Shown here in pieces: positions 1 to 8,909 of a stretch of 64,000 nucleotides of DNA; position 1 is the first letter of the stretch, and every line of letters begins with the position of its first letter. The DNA comes from RGIG8775 sp045660295 (GTDB lineage Bacteria > Bacillota > Clostridia > Oscillospirales > CAG-272): positions 7,298 to 71,297 of the forward strand of contig JAZRDN010000007.1 in the NCBI GenBank assembly GCA_045660295.1, in the 5' to 3' direction. Made by a program: the position numbers and the translations under genes. Below the pieces are notes generated by a model. The model was not told the DNA's origin and did no database searches. It worked only from the letters and a program-made list of their open reading frames with translations.

Positions 1-696
1 CACATGGAGCGCCTGCAAAAGTACGTGCTTGACAACAAGCTCGATTGCGGTCTCGCCTTTGACGGAGACGCCGACAGATTTCTCTGCGTTGACGAAAAGG
101 GCAACATCATCGACGGCGACATGATAATGGCTATCTGCTCGCTTGATATGAAGAAAAAGGGCAAGCTTGCTCAAAACACGGTAGTCGGAACTATCATGAC
201 AAACTTCGGATTTACCAAGTTCTGCGCCGAAAACGGAATTAATTTCATCGCAACAAAGGTTGGCGACAGATTCGTGCTTGAGGAGATGAATCTTTGCGGC
301 TACGCGCTCGGTGGCGAGCAGTCGGGTCACATCATATTCCGCGAATACGCGACCACGGGCGACGGTCAGCTCACCGCCGTTCAGCTTCTTTCTATCATGG
401 TTGAGGAGAAAAAGACGCTCTCCGCGCTTGCTTCGGTAATGACCAAGGCGCCTCAGACTATGATAAATCTCGAAATTTCGGCAAACGGAAAGCGACTTTT
501 CTATACGGACGCTACTGTCAAAAAGGCGATCGACGACGCCGCGGCAGAGCTCGGAAGCACGGGAAGGATCGTTGTTCGTCCCTCGGGAACAGAGCCTCTT
601 ATCAGAGTTATGGCTGAGGGTGAGAACACCGAAATTATCGAAAATGTTGCCAAGAAGGTTGCCGATGTCATTACAGTAAGACTTGGCAACAAGTAA
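1..696 (+). CDS. glmM: Phosphoglucosamine mutase, C-terminal part (cut by window edge)
   Basis: Converts glucosamine-6-phosphate to glucosamine-1-phosphate for cell-wall precursor synthesis in the cytoplasm. Seen here are the metal-binding loop DGDADR, the sugar-binding GGEQSGH segment and the C-terminal phosphate-binding RPSGTEPLIRVM motif, in that order. The family usually has about 450 residues. About 230 are present, so the N-terminal half with the catalytic serine lies outside the window. The next gene is glmS, the preceding step of the same pathway, separated only by its ribozyme leader. The identification is secure; the true start is not visible. Confidence 0.93.
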   Translation, partial: HMERLQKYVLDNKLDCGLAFDGDADRFLCVDEKGNIIDGDMIMAICSLDMKKKGKLAQNTVVGTIMTNFGFTKFCAENGINFIATKVGDRFVLEEMNLCGYALGGEQSGHIIFREYATTGDGQLTAVQLLSIMVEEKKTLSALASVMTKAPQTMINLEISANGKRLFYTDATVKKAIDDAAAELGSTGRIVVRPSGTEPLIRVMAEGENTEIIENVAKKVADVITVRLGNK

Positions 697-699
697 TAA

Positions 700-845
700 G
701 ATGCGAGCGCCAGACCGTCTTACGGCGGTTAACGAGGTAGAGGATTTATCGAAATATTCGGCGGATATCCTCTCGGCAGATACAACTGTCGCAGGCTGTT
801 TACAAATATACGGGCAACCGTAAAACAAAAAGACAGTCAAATAAT
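700..845 (+). ncRNA. glmS ribozyme (GlcN6P-activated self-cleaving leader)
   Basis: The space between glmM and glmS contains the conserved blocks of the glmS ribozyme in order: AGCGCCAGA near 709, ACGAGGTAGAGGATTTATCG near 731, then TTCGGCGGATATCCTC near 758. A pairing region follows that ends in an A/G-rich stretch before the glmS start. In this class glucosamine-6-phosphate acts as a cofactor for self-cleavage and lowers glmS expression. Position directly upstream of glmS supports the call. The exact cleavage site, expected just 5' of AGCGCC, was not tested. Confidence 0.9.
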
Positions 846-865
846 ATTTGAGGTAACGATTTAAT

Positions 866-2698
866 ATGTGTGGAATCATTGGTTATACAGGAGCAAAAGA
901 CACGGTAAAGGTTCTTCTCGACGGGCTTGAAACCCTTGAGTACCGCGGATACGATTCCGCGGGCATTGCGCTCTACACGGGCTCGGGAATAAGAACCATC
1001 AAATCCAAGGGCAAGCTGGCGGTTCTTGCCGAAAAGCTTAAGAATTTCGGAACTATCAATTCCTCTTGCGGCATCGGTCACACCCGTTGGGCTACTCACG
1101 GCGAGCCGTCAGACCGCAACTCGCACCCCCATTTTACCGAAAATCTCGCTCTCGTTCACAACGGCATTATCGAAAACTACGCCGAGCTTGCGGCGGTGCT
1201 TGAGGCAAACGGCTACACCTTTTTGTCCGAGACCGACACCGAGGTGGCGGCGAAACTTATTGATATGCTCTATATCAAGTACAAAAATCCCCTTAAGGCA
1301 ATTTTTGAGTCAACCGAAATAATTCGCGGCTCTTACGCCTTCGGAATTGTGTTCGCGGACATTCCCGACACAATTTATTCCATAAGAAAGGACTCGCCGC
1401 TTATCGTGGCAAGGTCCGCAGACGGCGGTATGATCGCTTCCGACATCCCCGCCATACTGGCTCACACCAAGGAATATTACCGCCTTGACGAGGGCATTGT
1501 GGCAAAGATAACGCGCGACGAGGTGCGCTTTTACACAAGCGATTTCAGCGAGGTCGGGCAGAAGCTCGAAAAGATCGACTGGGACGTTGAACAGGCTCAA
1601 AAGGGCGGTTATCCTCACTTCATGATAAAGGAGATACATGAAGAACCCGAGGCAGTGAGAAAAACCCTCGCGCCAAGAATCAGAAATCGGCTTCCCTTCT
1701 TTGAGGTCGAAGCGCTCGACACCGATTTTATCAACCGCTTTGAGCGTATTCACATAGTTGCCTGCGGCACGGCTATGCACGCGGGACTTGTGGGAAAAAC
1801 GATAATCGAAAGGCTGGCGCGAGTTCCCGTAATTGTGGAGATTGCCAGCGAGTTCAGATACCGCGACCCGATACTCGGCAAAAACGACCTTGTTATCCTG
1901 CTTTCACAGTCGGGCGAAACCGCAGACACGCTGGCGGCGCTCAGGCACGCCAAGGCGTGCGGAGTCTATACGCTTGCCATCGTCAACGTAATGGGCTCGT
2001 CGGTAGCCCGCGAGGCAGACAGCGTAATCTACACGTGGGCTGGTCCCGAAATAGCGGTAGCAAGCACCAAGGCTTACACCGTCCAGTGCGCGCTTCTTTA
2101 CCTTTTCGCCATAAGACTTGCGATAGCAAAGGACAAAATAAGCGAAGCCGACGCGGCGGCGCTCTGCGCGGATATGCTTACTGAAATTCCTCGCTCCATT
2201 GAAGAAGCGCTTAAGCTCGAGGAGCAGATAATGAACTGCGCAAAGAGCTTTGTCACCGCGGAGCACCTGTTCTTTATCGGTCGCGGAATTGACTATTCCA
2301 TAGCCGTAGAGTCCTCTCTGAAGCTCAAGGAGATATCCTATATCCACAGTGAGGCATACGCGGCGGGCGAACTGAAGCACGGCACTATCTCTCTGATTGA
2401 GGAAGGAACGCCCGTAATCGCTATCACCACAGAGAAAAGGATATGCGAAAAGACGGTATCGGGCATCCGAGAGGTCAAGGCGCGCGGTGCCAACGTACTT
2501 TCGGTGTGCACCGAGTCGCTTTCAAAGCAGTTCAATATTCCCTGCAACGAAATGCTGATAGTTCCCGATACCCGTGAGGAGCTTGAGCTTTTCCCCGCGG
2601 CGACTATTTTGCAGTTGTTTGCATACTCGGTATCGTATGCAAAAGGGCTCAACGTTGATAAGCCCAGAAATCTCGCAAAATCGGTAACAGTTGAATAA
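866..2698 (+). CDS. glmS: Glutamine--fructose-6-phosphate aminotransferase (isomerizing)
   Basis: Makes glucosamine-6-phosphate from fructose-6-phosphate and glutamine, the entry step to UDP-GlcNAc. The protein starts MCGIIGY, leaving Cys as the N-terminal nucleophile of the class II glutamine amidotransferase domain (about residues 2-220). Two SIS sugar-isomerase domains follow: SQSGETADT near residue 350, and the C-terminal lobe ending in AKSVTVE. The length of 610 residues is normal. It follows glmM and the glmS ribozyme and ends at a strong terminator. Confidence 0.97.
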   Translation: MCGIIGYTGAKDTVKVLLDGLETLEYRGYDSAGIALYTGSGIRTIKSKGKLAVLAEKLKNFGTINSSCGIGHTRWATHGEPSDRNSHPHFTENLALVHNGIIENYAELAAVLEANGYTFLSETDTEVAAKLIDMLYIKYKNPLKAIFESTEIIRGSYAFGIVFADIPDTIYSIRKDSPLIVARSADGGMIASDIPAILAHTKEYYRLDEGIVAKITRDEVRFYTSDFSEVGQKLEKIDWDVEQAQKGGYPHFMIKEIHEEPEAVRKTLAPRIRNRLPFFEVEALDTDFINRFERIHIVACGTAMHAGLVGKTIIERLARVPVIVEIASEFRYRDPILGKNDLVILLSQSGETADTLAALRHAKACGVYTLAIVNVMGSSVAREADSVIYTWAGPEIAVASTKAYTVQCALLYLFAIRLAIAKDKISEADAAALCADMLTEIPRSIEEALKLEEQIMNCAKSFVTAEHLFFIGRGIDYSIAVESSLKLKEISYIHSEAYAAGELKHGTISLIEEGTPVIAITTEKRICEKTVSGIREVKARGANVLSVCTESLSKQFNIPCNEMLIVPDTREELELFPAATILQLFAYSVSYAKGLNVDKPRNLAKSVTVE

Positions 2699-2702
2699 CT
2701 TA

Positions 2703-2735
2703 GGGCGCTGTCTCTTACGAGACAGCGCCTTTTTC
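2703..2735 (+). terminator. Intrinsic terminator after glmS
   Basis: An 11-bp GC-rich stem (GGCGCTGTCTC / GAGACAGCGCC) with a 4-nt loop is followed by a T run, 4 bases after the glmS stop codon. Confidence 0.9.
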
Positions 2736-2744
2736 ACGCACCTT

Positions 2745-3200
2745 GTTCGCACTGCAACCGCGCCAAAAGTTTTGGTCGAGCCTTTTTTAAGGCTTGCGGT
2801 ACTCTGGGCAGAGCCTTGGCTCGCTCGTCGCAACGAGCGAAAGCTCTTTTCGGCAAAAAATAATGGGGTTTGCGAAAGCAAATTTATGCCGTTTAGGCAT
2901 AAAACCATTATTTATGTCGAATAGCGTAGCTATTCGTGTTTCTTTGGTTCTTTCTTTGCGCCTTTTGTGCCAAAGAAAGAACAACGGGCTTAAAACTAAC
3001 TTTTACATGTTTGGTGCACAACAATTTTATAGGGCATAAACCGTTAATCCGCTTTTCTTTGAAGCCAGAGGCGCAAAGAAAAGCTCACAAAAGAAACGCC
3101 GAAGGATTATTTCGCCGCGTGCGCGCGGCGACAAGGGCTACGCGCCCTTGACTGTCGGCACCTCGCCGGTGCGGGCTTCCATTGGCTGCAGTGCGAACAC
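2745..3200. repeat. Dispersed hairpin-rich repeat region, no gene
   Basis: This roughly 450-base stretch has no convincing gene. It is built of short inverted repeats and shares blocks with other intergenic regions. The block around 3010-3195 matches the reverse complement of 60250-60440 at high identity over about 190 bases, with the shared core CGCCGCGTGCGCGCGGCGA. Part of it also matches 40490-40600. The block 2750-2840 is a reverse-complement relative of 40590-40700. Short ORFs here are by-products of the repeats. Confidence 0.75.
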
Positions 3201-3205
3201 AGCGC

Positions 3206-3238
3206 AAAAAAGCGACGGCTTTCAGCCGTCGCTTTTTA
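3206..3238 (-). terminator. Terminator of the minus-strand amino-acid operon
   Basis: A stem AAAAAGCGACGGCT / AGCCGTCGCTTTTT with a 3-nt loop ends in T on the minus strand, 10 bases after the stop codon of the isomerase/ligase fusion gene. Confidence 0.85.
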
Positions 3239-3247
3239 TAACAAATT

Positions 3248-5755
3248 TTATTTCTTAAGTCCCAGCTTCTCGACCGCGTCCTCACGCATCTTATACTTGA
3301 GTATCTTGCCTGCCGCGTTCATCGGGAAGGCCTTTACAAAGTCGATATATCTGGGCACTTTATGACGCGCCATGTGGGAAACGATATAATCCTTCATTTC
3401 CTCAACAGTCATATCCTCGCCCTCTTTGAGAATTATACAAGCCATTATCTCCTCGCCGTAGCGCTCGTCGGGCACGCCGATGACCTGAACGTCACGCACC
3501 TTGGGATGAGTATAGATAAATTCCTCTATCTCCTTGGGGTAAATGTTCTCACCACCGCGGATTATCATATCCTTAAGGCGACCCGTGATACGGTAGTTAC
3601 CGTTCGAGTCACGGCAAGCGATATCGCCTGTGTGAAGCCAGCCGTCAGCGTCAATAGCGTCGCGGGTAGCGATGGGCATTTTATAATAACCCTTCATTAC
3701 GTTATATCCGCGCGCCACGAACTCGCCGTTCTCGCCGTCGGGAAGCTCCGCGCCGGTTTCGGGGTCAATTATCTTACATTCAACATGCGGGAAAGCGTAT
3801 CCGACTGTCTCGGTACGATCGTCTATGGGGTCGTCAAGCTCGCTCATGGTACATCCGGGCGAAGCCTCGGTCTGACCGTAAACGCTGACGATACCGCGCA
3901 TATTCATCTCGTCGGGCTGTGCCGCGCGCTTCATAAGGTCAGCGGGGCAGTTAGCGCCAGCCATAATTCCCGTTCTCATATAAGAGAAATCGGTCTTGCG
4001 GTAGTCCTCATGGTTGAACATCGCTATAAACATTGTGGGAACGCCGTTAAAGGCAGTAATATGCTCGTCATTTACGCAAGCAAGCGCGGATTTGGGTGAG
4101 AAATACGGAAGCGGATAGATAGACGCGCCGTGTGTCATTGAAGCGGTCATGGAAAGCACCATTCCGAAGCAATGGAACATAGGAACCTGTATCATCATGC
4201 GGTCGGCGGTGGAAAGATCCATTCTGTCGCCGATACACTTACCGTTGTTGACAACGTTATAGTGAGTAAGCATAACGCCCTTGGGGAAGCCTGTCGTACC
4301 CGATGTGTACTGCATATTACATACGTCATCAGGCTCAACTGCCGCCGCGCGGCGATATACTTCTTCAAGCGGAACTCGATGAGCAAGTCCAAGCGATTCC
4401 TCCCACGTAAGGCAGCCCTCCTTGCGGAAGCCTACGGTAATAACGTTACGCAAGAACGGAAGTCTCTTACAGTGAAGCGGCTCGCCCGCCTTTGTGTCCT
4501 TAAGCTCAGGGCAAAGCTCGCTGATAGTGCCGTTATAGTCCGAGTCTCTCCAGCCGTCAACCATAATAAGAGTATGGGTATCCGACTGACGAAGCAGATA
4601 TTCAGCCTCGTGGATCTTATAAGCGGTATTCATAGTAACCAGCACCGCGCCGATCTTTGTGGTCGCCCAAAAGGCAATATACCACTGGGGCACGTTGGTC
4701 GCCCAGACAGCTACGTGATGACCGGGCTTTACGCCAAGCGCGATAAGCGTGCGCGCGAATGTGTCAACGTCGTCTCTGAACTCGGCATAAGTCCTCGTAT
4801 AATCAAGAGTAGTATACTTAAAGGCTATCTGGTCGGGAAATTCCTCGACCACAGCGTCAAGCACCTGCGGGAAGGTAAGGTCAATAAGCGACTCCTTTTT
4901 CCAAAGGAACTTACCCGTGTGAGTCTTGTTGCTGTAAAGCGTTTTCTTGTTCTTTTTGGGGTCGTCGAAGTGGTGCATATAGCTGACGAAATGAGAGAAG
5001 ATTATCTCTATATCGTCTATATCGTCAAGCCACTTGGAGTCCCACTCAAGAGACACGAAGCCGTCGTAGTTTACGGCGCGAAGGCTATTCATCATGTCGC
5101 TCATGGGAAGCTCACCCTCACCGATAAGGCAATACTTAAGCTCGCCGTTATCGCGCTTTGAGTCCTTGATATGCACGTGCTTAACGTACGCACCGAGATT
5201 TTTTATAGTAATGTCGGGGGCCTCGCTCGCCGAGAAATACGTATGATACATATCCCAAAGCGCGCCGAGGTTGTCCGAAGCAAAATGATTAAGCACGTCG
5301 CGGAGCTTTTCGGTAGTAGCGAAAAGTCCGACAGTTTCAAGCAGAATTGTTACTCCTGTCTTTTCGGCGATGGGAAGCATAACGTCAAGACACTTCTCTG
5401 TCATTTCCATATCGCCGTCGGTAATACCCGTTCCCGCGTGAATACGGACGTAGGGTATCTTGAGGTTTCTGGCGGTATTGATGCAATCACCGATCTCCTT
5501 GCAGTTCTCGTCAAACGCCGCGGAATCGGCTATATTGCAAGCCGCGTCAAGACAAGGAATAGACAGACCTCTGTTTATCATATCCCTTACGATAGCAAAA
5601 GAATTTGCGGGATCAAAGGGGTTACCGGAGCTGCGAAATTCCTTGTTTTTTATATTATGAAGCTCTACGCCGGCAAAGCCAAGCTCGGAAGCGATATTGC
5701 AGTAATCCTCCCAGCCGTAATTCTGCCAGCCCTTGATGGAGAATGACAGTTTCAT
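3248..5755 (-). CDS. Fusion: xylose-isomerase-like TIM barrel + AMP-forming acyl-CoA ligase
   Basis: An 835-residue protein with two enzymes in one chain. Residues 1-270 look like a sugar phosphate isomerase/epimerase TIM barrel of the IolE/hydroxypyruvate-isomerase type (WEDYCNIASELGFAGVELHN, and GFVSLEWDSKW near the end of the barrel). Residues 290-835 are an acyl-CoA synthetase of the FadD type with the P-loop YTSGTTGFPKGV near 488, YGQTE, GWLHTGDIA and the C-terminal GKILKYKMRE lysine motif. The start codon overlaps the stop of the upstream LeuA-like gene by 4 bases, implying translational coupling. It is the last gene of the operon. The substrates of both halves are unknown. The fusion is not an assembly artefact that I can see, because the frame is open and uninterrupted across the linker. 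Confidence 0.88.
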   Translation of the reverse strand: MKLSFSIKGWQNYGWEDYCNIASELGFAGVELHNIKNKEFRSSGNPFDPANSFAIVRDMINRGLSIPCLDAACNIADSAAFDENCKEIGDCINTARNLKIPYVRIHAGTGITDGDMEMTEKCLDVMLPIAEKTGVTILLETVGLFATTEKLRDVLNHFASDNLGALWDMYHTYFSASEAPDITIKNLGAYVKHVHIKDSKRDNGELKYCLIGEGELPMSDMMNSLRAVNYDGFVSLEWDSKWLDDIDDIEIIFSHFVSYMHHFDDPKKNKKTLYSNKTHTGKFLWKKESLIDLTFPQVLDAVVEEFPDQIAFKYTTLDYTRTYAEFRDDVDTFARTLIALGVKPGHHVAVWATNVPQWYIAFWATTKIGAVLVTMNTAYKIHEAEYLLRQSDTHTLIMVDGWRDSDYNGTISELCPELKDTKAGEPLHCKRLPFLRNVITVGFRKEGCLTWEESLGLAHRVPLEEVYRRAAAVEPDDVCNMQYTSGTTGFPKGVMLTHYNVVNNGKCIGDRMDLSTADRMMIQVPMFHCFGMVLSMTASMTHGASIYPLPYFSPKSALACVNDEHITAFNGVPTMFIAMFNHEDYRKTDFSYMRTGIMAGANCPADLMKRAAQPDEMNMRGIVSVYGQTEASPGCTMSELDDPIDDRTETVGYAFPHVECKIIDPETGAELPDGENGEFVARGYNVMKGYYKMPIATRDAIDADGWLHTGDIACRDSNGNYRITGRLKDMIIRGGENIYPKEIEEFIYTHPKVRDVQVIGVPDERYGEEIMACIILKEGEDMTVEEMKDYIVSHMARHKVPRYIDFVKAFPMNAAGKILKYKMREDAVEKLGLKK

Positions 5756-7164
5756 ATCTGGTTCTCCTCGTACGCGATCTTATTGAGAGCCGCCACGTAT
5801 GCTCGGATGCTTGCGCCGATAATATCGGTGGAAAGTCCGTTGCCCGAATAGAGCTTGCCGTTTGAGCGAAGCTTTACAAGCGCCGAGCCCATTGCCTCAC
5901 GTCCCTCGGTCACAGACTTTATCTGGAAGTCGTCAAGCTCGTAGTGATGTCCGATTATCTGCTCGATAGCGCGGAATGCCGCGTCGATAGGACCGTCGCC
6001 CACGCTGATGCCCTCAGTGATAGCGCCCTTCTTTTCAAGCTGAATGTGAGCGGTAGCCGTGATAACGTTTCCGCTATTGATAACGTAGCTCTTAAGCACG
6101 AATGTGGGGGGAACCTGAAGCGCCGCGCTTGCGACTATGGCGTCAAGCTCAGCCTCGCCCACGTTCTTCTTTTCCGCCACGCGGCAGAACTCCTCGTAGA
6201 CCTTTGCGTTGTCCTCCTCGGAAAGCTCGTAGCCAAGCAGCTTGACTGCCTTGCACACGGTGGGCATATCGTCGTCAGACTTAAGGTTGATAACACCGGC
6301 CACGTGAGCAGTGCCCATGCTTGCCGATTTATCTCTTTCCTTGGGGGCAAGTATCCAGTTGATCTGCGCGGTAAGGCGCTTAAGCTCTGTTATTTTGATG
6401 CCGCACTCGATGCCAAGCTCAATTCCGCGAGCCGCGATAAGCTTTGCAAAAACATCGGTGGAAAGGCAGTTTACAGCAACCGCCGCGAGCTTTATCTCGT
6501 CAACGTCGCACTTAACCGCCGCCACGGTATTTGCCGCCACCATATCTATGGAATTGGAAAGCTGAACTCCCAGCTTTGCGCCTGCAATCACGGGAGCCGC
6601 CGCCTTAACACTTGCGATAAACGCGCTCATCTCCTCAGGAAGCATTGTTCCCGCATCGTCGCAAATGGTCACAACAGTTGCGCCTGCCTCGACTGCGGCA
6701 ACCATAGCGGTTGCGAGGAACGGAATCTCGCTTCTTGTAGCGTCCTCTGCGACAAATTCGGTCTCAACGCCGAAGGATGCCGCTTTCGCAACCAAGCTCT
6801 TTATGCTCTCAAGCACCGCCGCGGGCTTTTTGTGGCAAAAATACTCCATCTGAACGGGAGAGGTAGGCACTCTGACCTGAAGTCTCGCCTTATCAGCGTC
6901 TGCTATTGCCGAATAAGCCACCTCAACCGAAGCCTCGTCATTTCCCACGGGCAAAGCGAGCGTGCTGTGCTTAAGGAAAGGAAGGATGGTGCGTGCCAGA
7001 AGCACGTCGGTCTTTTCGTTCTCAATGGGAGCAAGCTCGATAACGTCAACGTGCATCTTATCAAGATTTCTGGCGATCTCTATCTTTTCCTTAAAAGACA
7101 GAGGCGCCTCTGCTCCCGTGCGGTTTATTCTCAGCGTTGTATCGGAAATATATATCTTTTTCAT
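5752..7164 (-). CDS. LeuA/CimA-like protein lacking catalytic metal ligands
   Basis: A 470-residue protein with the two-part architecture of 2-isopropylmalate or citramalate synthase: an HMGL-like TIM barrel (about 1-280) and a C-terminal LeuA regulatory domain (about 340-460, with GPIDAAFRAIEQI). Active family members carry DTTLRDGxQ and a metal-binding HxHND motif. Here the first reads DTTLRINRTG and the second reads GVQLSNSIDM, so the catalytic Asp and both metal-binding His residues are replaced. The barrel scaffold and regulatory domain are otherwise intact, without frameshifts. Either it is a regulatory pseudoenzyme or it has a new chemistry. It lies between the branched-chain aminotransferase and the isomerase/ligase fusion gene and overlaps the latter by 4 bases. 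Confidence 0.8.
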   Translation of the reverse strand: MKKIYISDTTLRINRTGAEAPLSFKEKIEIARNLDKMHVDVIELAPIENEKTDVLLARTILPFLKHSTLALPVGNDEASVEVAYSAIADADKARLQVRVPTSPVQMEYFCHKKPAAVLESIKSLVAKAASFGVETEFVAEDATRSEIPFLATAMVAAVEAGATVVTICDDAGTMLPEEMSAFIASVKAAAPVIAGAKLGVQLSNSIDMVAANTVAAVKCDVDEIKLAAVAVNCLSTDVFAKLIAARGIELGIECGIKITELKRLTAQINWILAPKERDKSASMGTAHVAGVINLKSDDDMPTVCKAVKLLGYELSEEDNAKVYEEFCRVAEKKNVGEAELDAIVASAALQVPPTFVLKSYVINSGNVITATAHIQLEKKGAITEGISVGDGPIDAAFRAIEQIIGHHYELDDFQIKSVTEGREAMGSALVKLRSNGKLYSGNGLSTDIIGASIRAYVAALNKIAYEENQI

Positions 7165-7272
7165 TGTTTAAGTTCACCTTTCATGGAATTTTTGTGTGCG
7201 TTTTTTATGCACAAATTATACATTAATCGCCCACAAAGACTATCCCTCGGGCGTAAAAGTAAAATTCTTTGA

Positions 7273-8340
7273 TTACTTTGTTATGGGATATGTCCAGTTA
7301 TAGGTGTCCTCTAGTCGTCCCCACTGAATTCCTGTCAAGGTGTCGTAAAGCTCCTGTGTTGTCTCGCCTATCTTTCCGTCATTGATAACGTATCTCTTGC
7401 CGTTATAATGAAGCTCGCCGATAGGAGACACAACAGCCGCGGTACCGCAGCCCCAGCCCTCTTTAAGAGTGCCGTTTTCAAGAGCATCAATAAGCTCGTC
7501 GATAGAGAGAAGTCTCTCAGAGACCTTCTGTCCCTTAGCCTTAAGAAGCTCTATGCACGATTTTCTCGTGATACCGGGAAGAATAGAGCCTGTAAGCGCG
7601 GGGGTTACAACCTCGTCGCCAATCTTGAACATTACGTTCATGGCGCCGACCTCCTCGATATACTTACGCTCAACGCCGTCAAGCCAAAGAACCTGAGAGA
7701 AGCCCTTCTTTTCAGCCTTCTCGCCCGCTCTGTTGGACGCGCCGTAGTTACCGCCGCACTTGGTGTAACCCGTACCGCCGCGAACCGCGCGGACGTCCTC
7801 GGTCTCTATCATAATCTTAACGGGGTTAATTCCCTCTTTGTAGTAGCTTCCTACGGGAGAGAGAATGATAACGAACATAGAACGGTTGATGGAGTGAACG
7901 CCAAGGAAGGGGTCTGCTCCAAAGAGGAAGGGTCTGATATAAAGAGACGTACCGGGAGCTGAGGGAACCCAGTCCTGCTCTACCTCAATAAGCTTTGTAA
8001 GGGCTTCGAGAGCGTCCTTTTCATCAAGCAACGGAAGGCTCATACGGTCTGCCGAGCTGTTCATTCTCTTTATATTCTCCTCGGGTCTGAAAAGCTGAAC
8101 CTTACCCGCTGCGGTGCGGTAAGCCTTAAGACCCTCGAATATCTCCGCGCCGTAATGGAACACTGTGCAGGCGGGGTGAAGCTCAAGATTAGCAAAAGGA
8201 ACTATTCTCGCGTCATGCCAGCCCTTATCACGTGTGTAGTCCATTATAAACATGTGGTCAGTGAAATATTTTCCGAAACCGAGCTCGCTCGCATCAGGCT
8301 TTTGCTTGGGAGCGGCGGTTTTCTGAATTTTGATCTCCAT
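7273..8340 (-). CDS. ilvE: Branched-chain amino-acid aminotransferase
   Basis: A fold-type IV PLP enzyme that interconverts branched-chain 2-oxoacids and amino acids using glutamate. Visible are the substrate loop FHYGAEIFEGLKAYR, the catalytic-lysine region GGTGYTKCGGNYGASNRAG (Lys near residue 198), the conserved IEEVGAMNVMF and the C-terminal GCGTAAVVSPIGEL. The length of 355 residues fits the long bacterial/eukaryotic BCAT type. It sits 32 bases after the oxidoreductase gamma gene, so the 2-oxoacid product or substrate of that complex is a likely partner. Aromatic substrates cannot be excluded. Confidence 0.93.
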   Translation of the reverse strand: MEIKIQKTAAPKQKPDASELGFGKYFTDHMFIMDYTRDKGWHDARIVPFANLELHPACTVFHYGAEIFEGLKAYRTAAGKVQLFRPEENIKRMNSSADRMSLPLLDEKDALEALTKLIEVEQDWVPSAPGTSLYIRPFLFGADPFLGVHSINRSMFVIILSPVGSYYKEGINPVKIMIETEDVRAVRGGTGYTKCGGNYGASNRAGEKAEKKGFSQVLWLDGVERKYIEEVGAMNVMFKIGDEVVTPALTGSILPGITRKSCIELLKAKGQKVSERLLSIDELIDALENGTLKEGWGCGTAAVVSPIGELHYNGKRYVINDGKIGETTQELYDTLTGIQWGRLEDTYNWTYPITK

Positions 8341-8372
8341 GATAATTTTCCTTTCTGAAATATCTGTCCTTA

Positions 8373-8909
8373 TCAGTCCTTATAATTATAACCAAGCTCA
8401 AGAGCCTTAAGGTTAGCGCCTATAAGGTCGGCGCGCTTTGCCGAAACTATCTTCTTGAACACGTCCTCAAGACCGTCGAAGTCAACCGCGCCGGTCTCCT
8501 TAATGAGCTTGCCAAGAAGTATCATATTAGCAAGTGTGGGGACGCCTGCCTCTGCCGCCATTTTCGTAGCGGGAATATAGTAAGCGTCAACGTCTGTTCT
8601 CTCGACCTTTCTCTCGATAAACGAGGAGTCAACGAATATCTTACCGCCCTTTGCAACTGCGTTTTCGTACTTGTCAAGCGAGGGAAGATTCATAACCATA
8701 AGCACGTCGGGATTATCGACGATAGGCGAACCAACGGGGGTATCACTTATAATAACGCTACAGTTTGCCGTTCCGCCTCTCATTTCGGGACCGTAGGAAG
8801 GAAGCCAGCTAAGCTCCTTATTTTCATACATTCCCTTATAAGCCAGAAGCTTACCCGCAAAGAGAACGCCCTGACCGCCAAAGCCCGCAATCAAAATCTG
8901 ATTTGTCAT
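8373..8909 (-). CDS. 2-oxoacid:ferredoxin oxidoreductase, gamma subunit
   Basis: This 178-residue subunit matches the gamma domain of the KorC/VorC family (start QILIAGFGGQGVLFAGKLLA, then SYGPEMRGGTANCSVIIS). It forms part of a CoA-dependent complex that converts 2-oxoacids to acyl-CoA plus CO2 with reduced ferredoxin, or runs in reverse. The start codon overlaps the beta stop by 4 bases, so synthesis is coupled. Substrate class (branched-chain, aryl or 2-oxoglutarate) cannot be fixed from sequence alone. Confidence 0.93.
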   Translation of the reverse strand: MTNQILIAGFGGQGVLFAGKLLAYKGMYENKELSWLPSYGPEMRGGTANCSVIISDTPVGSPIVDNPDVLMVMNLPSLDKYENAVAKGGKIFVDSSFIERKVERTDVDAYYIPATKMAAEAGVPTLANMILLGKLIKETGAVDFDGLEDVFKKIVSAKRADLIGANLKALELGYNYKD

